This document shows, one piece after another, positions 62,185 through 64,000 of a stretch of DNA of 64,000 nt; the first letter of the stretch is position 1, and the number at the start of each line of letters is the position of its first letter. The DNA comes from Metaphire vulgaris (lineage: Eukaryota > Annelida > Clitellata > Crassiclitellata > Megascolecidae): positions 12,793,390-12,857,389 of the forward strand of contig CM030845.1 of the NCBI GenBank assembly GCA_018105865.1, in the 5' to 3' direction. Under the pieces are notes generated by a model. It was not told the DNA's origin. It worked only from the letters and a program-made list of their open reading frames with translations, and made no database searches. A program made the position numbers and the translations under genes.

Positions 62185-62330
62185 GTCCCTCAATGGCTCA
62201 GTTGGCAGAGCGTCAGCGCGTCATCCCGATTCGATTCCCGGGCATCCACATGTCCACTGGCGCAGAGTTCAGGCTAACACGATCTGCGTAGCTGATATCA
62301 GGGAGTCTGCTCTCTGCTGATCGTTAGTTC
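62185..62330 (+). repeat. tRNA-derived SINE candidate
   Basis: ATGGCTCAGTTGGCAGAGCG (A box) and CGATTCGATTCCCGGG (B box, 62227-62242) are well preserved. A short unrelated tail follows. The acceptor stem does not close, so it is not called a tRNA gene. Confidence 0.6.
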
Positions 62331-62901
62331 ATCATTATCAGATTAACGTTAACAAAGCATTTGTAAAATGAGATTGATCGTGGAGTCGACGTCCCCCATG
62401 AAAAGTTGGTGCGGCGCCTATGCTGTCAATGACGGGTGATTCAGTGAATCAATTGATCGCAACACTTCGCTGCTGCCCCTCCCGAGTCGTGACTGGAACG
62501 TCTGTCTCGGATATGTCTGTCTCTGTTTGCTCGAACGATTTAATTCGAGAGACGTAAAATCTAAGGAAATTTTCGCACTTTTTGGAAAAAATACCCAGCA
62601 TCATCGCTAATGCTGACTCAGTTTTTCTTATGCTTTGTGGTCCGGCCAATCAACAACAACAGCGTCAAAAACGAAAGCTGCTGATTGGTCTGCTATATTA
62701 AGCAATTACATCACCCATTGATCGAAAGCTAAATATGGGCATGGCGTCCGGTCCGCTGTGTCCAATGCCGTAGGCTTCGTGTGCTTTTTAAGTACTCACG
62801 TGTGTTGCTTTTTTGTAAGTTTCGATGAATCACGCTGGAATTTACGCTTTTGCGTTTTTTACTTTTTGCAGACAAACAAGTAGTTTGCGCTAGAATATTA
62901 T

Positions 62902-62909
62902 TATATAAG
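62902..62909 (+). promoter_or_regulatory. TATA box candidate for the right-edge gene
   Basis: TATATAAG lies 107 bp upstream of the first ATG at 63016, a plausible distance for a short 5' UTR. An inverted CCAAT (ATTGG) occurs at 62683-62687. A promoter role is inferred. Confidence 0.35.
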
Positions 62910-63015
62910 CTAAAGAATTACATCATCCTTTGATCGAAGGCGTGTTAGTTGTTGGAAACTTCGGCTTTGATCAGTTGCTGGTGACTGGTATTTAGATAAG
63001 TTAAATAAGGAACAG

Positions 63016-63288
63016 ATGGCTGTGCCCGCAATTCCGGGTTATTGGGGTAATTATTCGAGAATGTGTCGTCGCCGTTTGACGAACATGGTCTTGGTCATCG
63101 GAGTAATTTGGTCATTTGACATCAGAACCAGTTTGGCGTCACCAGTCGTTGGCGAAGAGTGGTACAAAGGGAGAGATTCGAACCACGCTCTGATTCTCCG
63201 ACGTTCGCTTCAAGACCTCGAAGTAGCTGATCCGCACGAAAAGTGTTTCGAAACAACGTGCAACCGAGTAACACATTATTGCGATGAG
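63016..63288 (+). CDS. First coding exon of a secreted or membrane Cys-rich protein
   Basis: The open frame starts at ATG 63016. Met-1, Met-16 or Met-24 could initiate. From Met-16 the chain begins MCRRRLTNMVLVIGVIWSFD, a classical signal peptide with a basic head and hydrophobic core, with likely cleavage after TSLAS. The mature part has a basic/acidic linker (ILRRSLQDLEVADPHEK) and then a cysteine cluster CFETTCNRVTHYCDE. The exon ends in phase 0 at GAG before the donor GTAAAC. The next exon at 63974 continues the cluster, giving spacing C-x4-C-x6-C-x6-C-x2-C. That resembles the short cysteine-rich domain of BCMA/Fn14- or Grindelwald-like TNF receptors, but the family call is tentative. Confidence 0.6.
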
Positions 63289-63973
63289 GTAAACGAATGG
63301 CGTAGTTTATGAAACTTTACGCTATTCATGAGTTTATGCTGATTTACCGAATGAAGAGGCCAGCGTGTTGGTCATCGTTTAGCTTTCTCGTATTAGTGGC
63401 ACACGGAATCACTGAACTTGACTGAAGGCAGATTTCGATTGGAAGAAAAAAATTAATAACAGCACACTTTTCCATTTTACCTTGTGTTTCACGGTTCACC
63501 ATGTCCATTTTGTTTAAAAAATAAGTTTCCCTTTGATAGTTTGTATCCTAAATTATAAAATCTACACTAAATTACAGAATATGCCACTTAATTTTCACTT
63601 TCAACTTGGATAAGTGTTTCTCGATTTTAATTTTTGTGGGTTATTGCAGACAACGCTAAGTTTACTGCAAAGCCTATATCGTATTTTCTAAAATGTGTTT
63701 ACATTGTTGCACTGTGATGACACGGGGAAAAATTATTACACCTTTCATGTATGTCTTATTTAGCAGTAAGACTCCTGTTTACTTTGAAGGATAGAATAAT
63801 GAATCCAAAAAGCAACTTGAATGACCATCAACTGATGCCAAGTGCATTGATAAATATATAGTTGCTATAGAAGTTCCTTAGTTATTTACTTAATTTTAGA
63901 ACTTCAAAGATCAAGTTGCCAATATTTAAAATTACGTAGAGCAAAGTTTAATTTCTGTGTGCATTTGTTTCAG
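63289..63973 (+). other. Intron 1 of the right-edge gene
   Basis: 685 bp, AT-rich, starting GTAAAC and ending TTTCAG. No repeats or other features were recognised. Confidence 0.55.
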
Positions 63974-64000
63974 GTTATCAGAAGTTGTGCATCTTGTGAA
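63974..64000 (+). CDS. Second exon of the Cys-rich protein, cut by the window end
   Basis: After a strong acceptor (GCATTTGTTTCAG) the frame joins in phase 0 to the exon ending at 63288 and reads VIRSCASCE before the window ends. The shared frame and the continuing cysteine pattern support the join. The rest of the protein is outside the window. Confidence 0.55.

Noticed and set aside
62185..62260. tRNA gene
   Set aside because: A and B boxes are good but the acceptor stem does not pair and the anticodon arm is poor. Better explained as a SINE head.

Overview
The window is eukaryotic, metazoan genomic DNA. It has long AT-rich introns, GT-AG exons with consistent phases, abundant microsatellites, three non-LTR retrotransposon relics, tRNA-like SINEs and a dense population of small non-autonomous DNA transposons. 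The mixture suggests a marine invertebrate, possibly a deuterostome such as an echinoderm, hemichordate or cephalochordate. The phylum cannot be fixed from the sequence alone.

The main host gene lies on the minus strand. Six exons between 35260 and 11210 join in perfect phase into the ectodomain of an UNC5-type netrin receptor: signal peptide (35260-35200), Ig1 (34132-33743), Ig2 first half (27838-27735), Ig2 second half (25406-25226), TSP1 repeat 1 (20893-20720) and TSP1 repeat 2 (11371-11210). Together they encode 357 residues. The transmembrane segment and the ZU5, UPA and death domains were not found and presumably lie beyond the left edge. A 48-nt micro-exon candidate at 5127-5080 may be a juxtamembrane exon. 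A second host gene starts at the right edge on the plus strand: a signal-peptide exon (63016-63288) spliced in phase to a Cys-rich exon cut by the window end (63974-64000). It may be a TNF-receptor-like membrane protein.

Mobile elements fill the rest. UNC5 intron 5 holds a decayed intronless gene (14577-12831) of a repetitive uncharacterised protein family, bracketed by inverted repeats, so probably a DNA transposon. An APE-type LINE relic lies at 7230-10938, a CR1/L2-like LINE fragment at 23960-22586 and a 5'-truncated LINE at 49050-50385. Small hAT-type elements with 8-bp target duplications (perfect or 7 of 8) lie at 88, 4197, 30485, 37155, 40803, 46988 and 58457. Two GGGG-ended elements with 3-bp TWA duplications lie at 775 and 40215, and a mariner-like element with long inverted repeats lies at 35580-36445.

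The most unusual signal is a short motif, TGACGA-GC-poly(A)-GG-TCGTCA, and its CpG-decayed forms such as TGACAAGCAAAAAAGGTCAT. It recurs more than 25 times, usually in pairs about 40-60 bp apart, inside at least five unrelated families of small transposons. It is absent from about 1.5 kb to 40.4 kb, which includes the UNC5 introns. A second notable observation is a palindromic insertion, flanked by 10-bp direct repeats, that sits in the branch-point zone of UNC5 exon 3.
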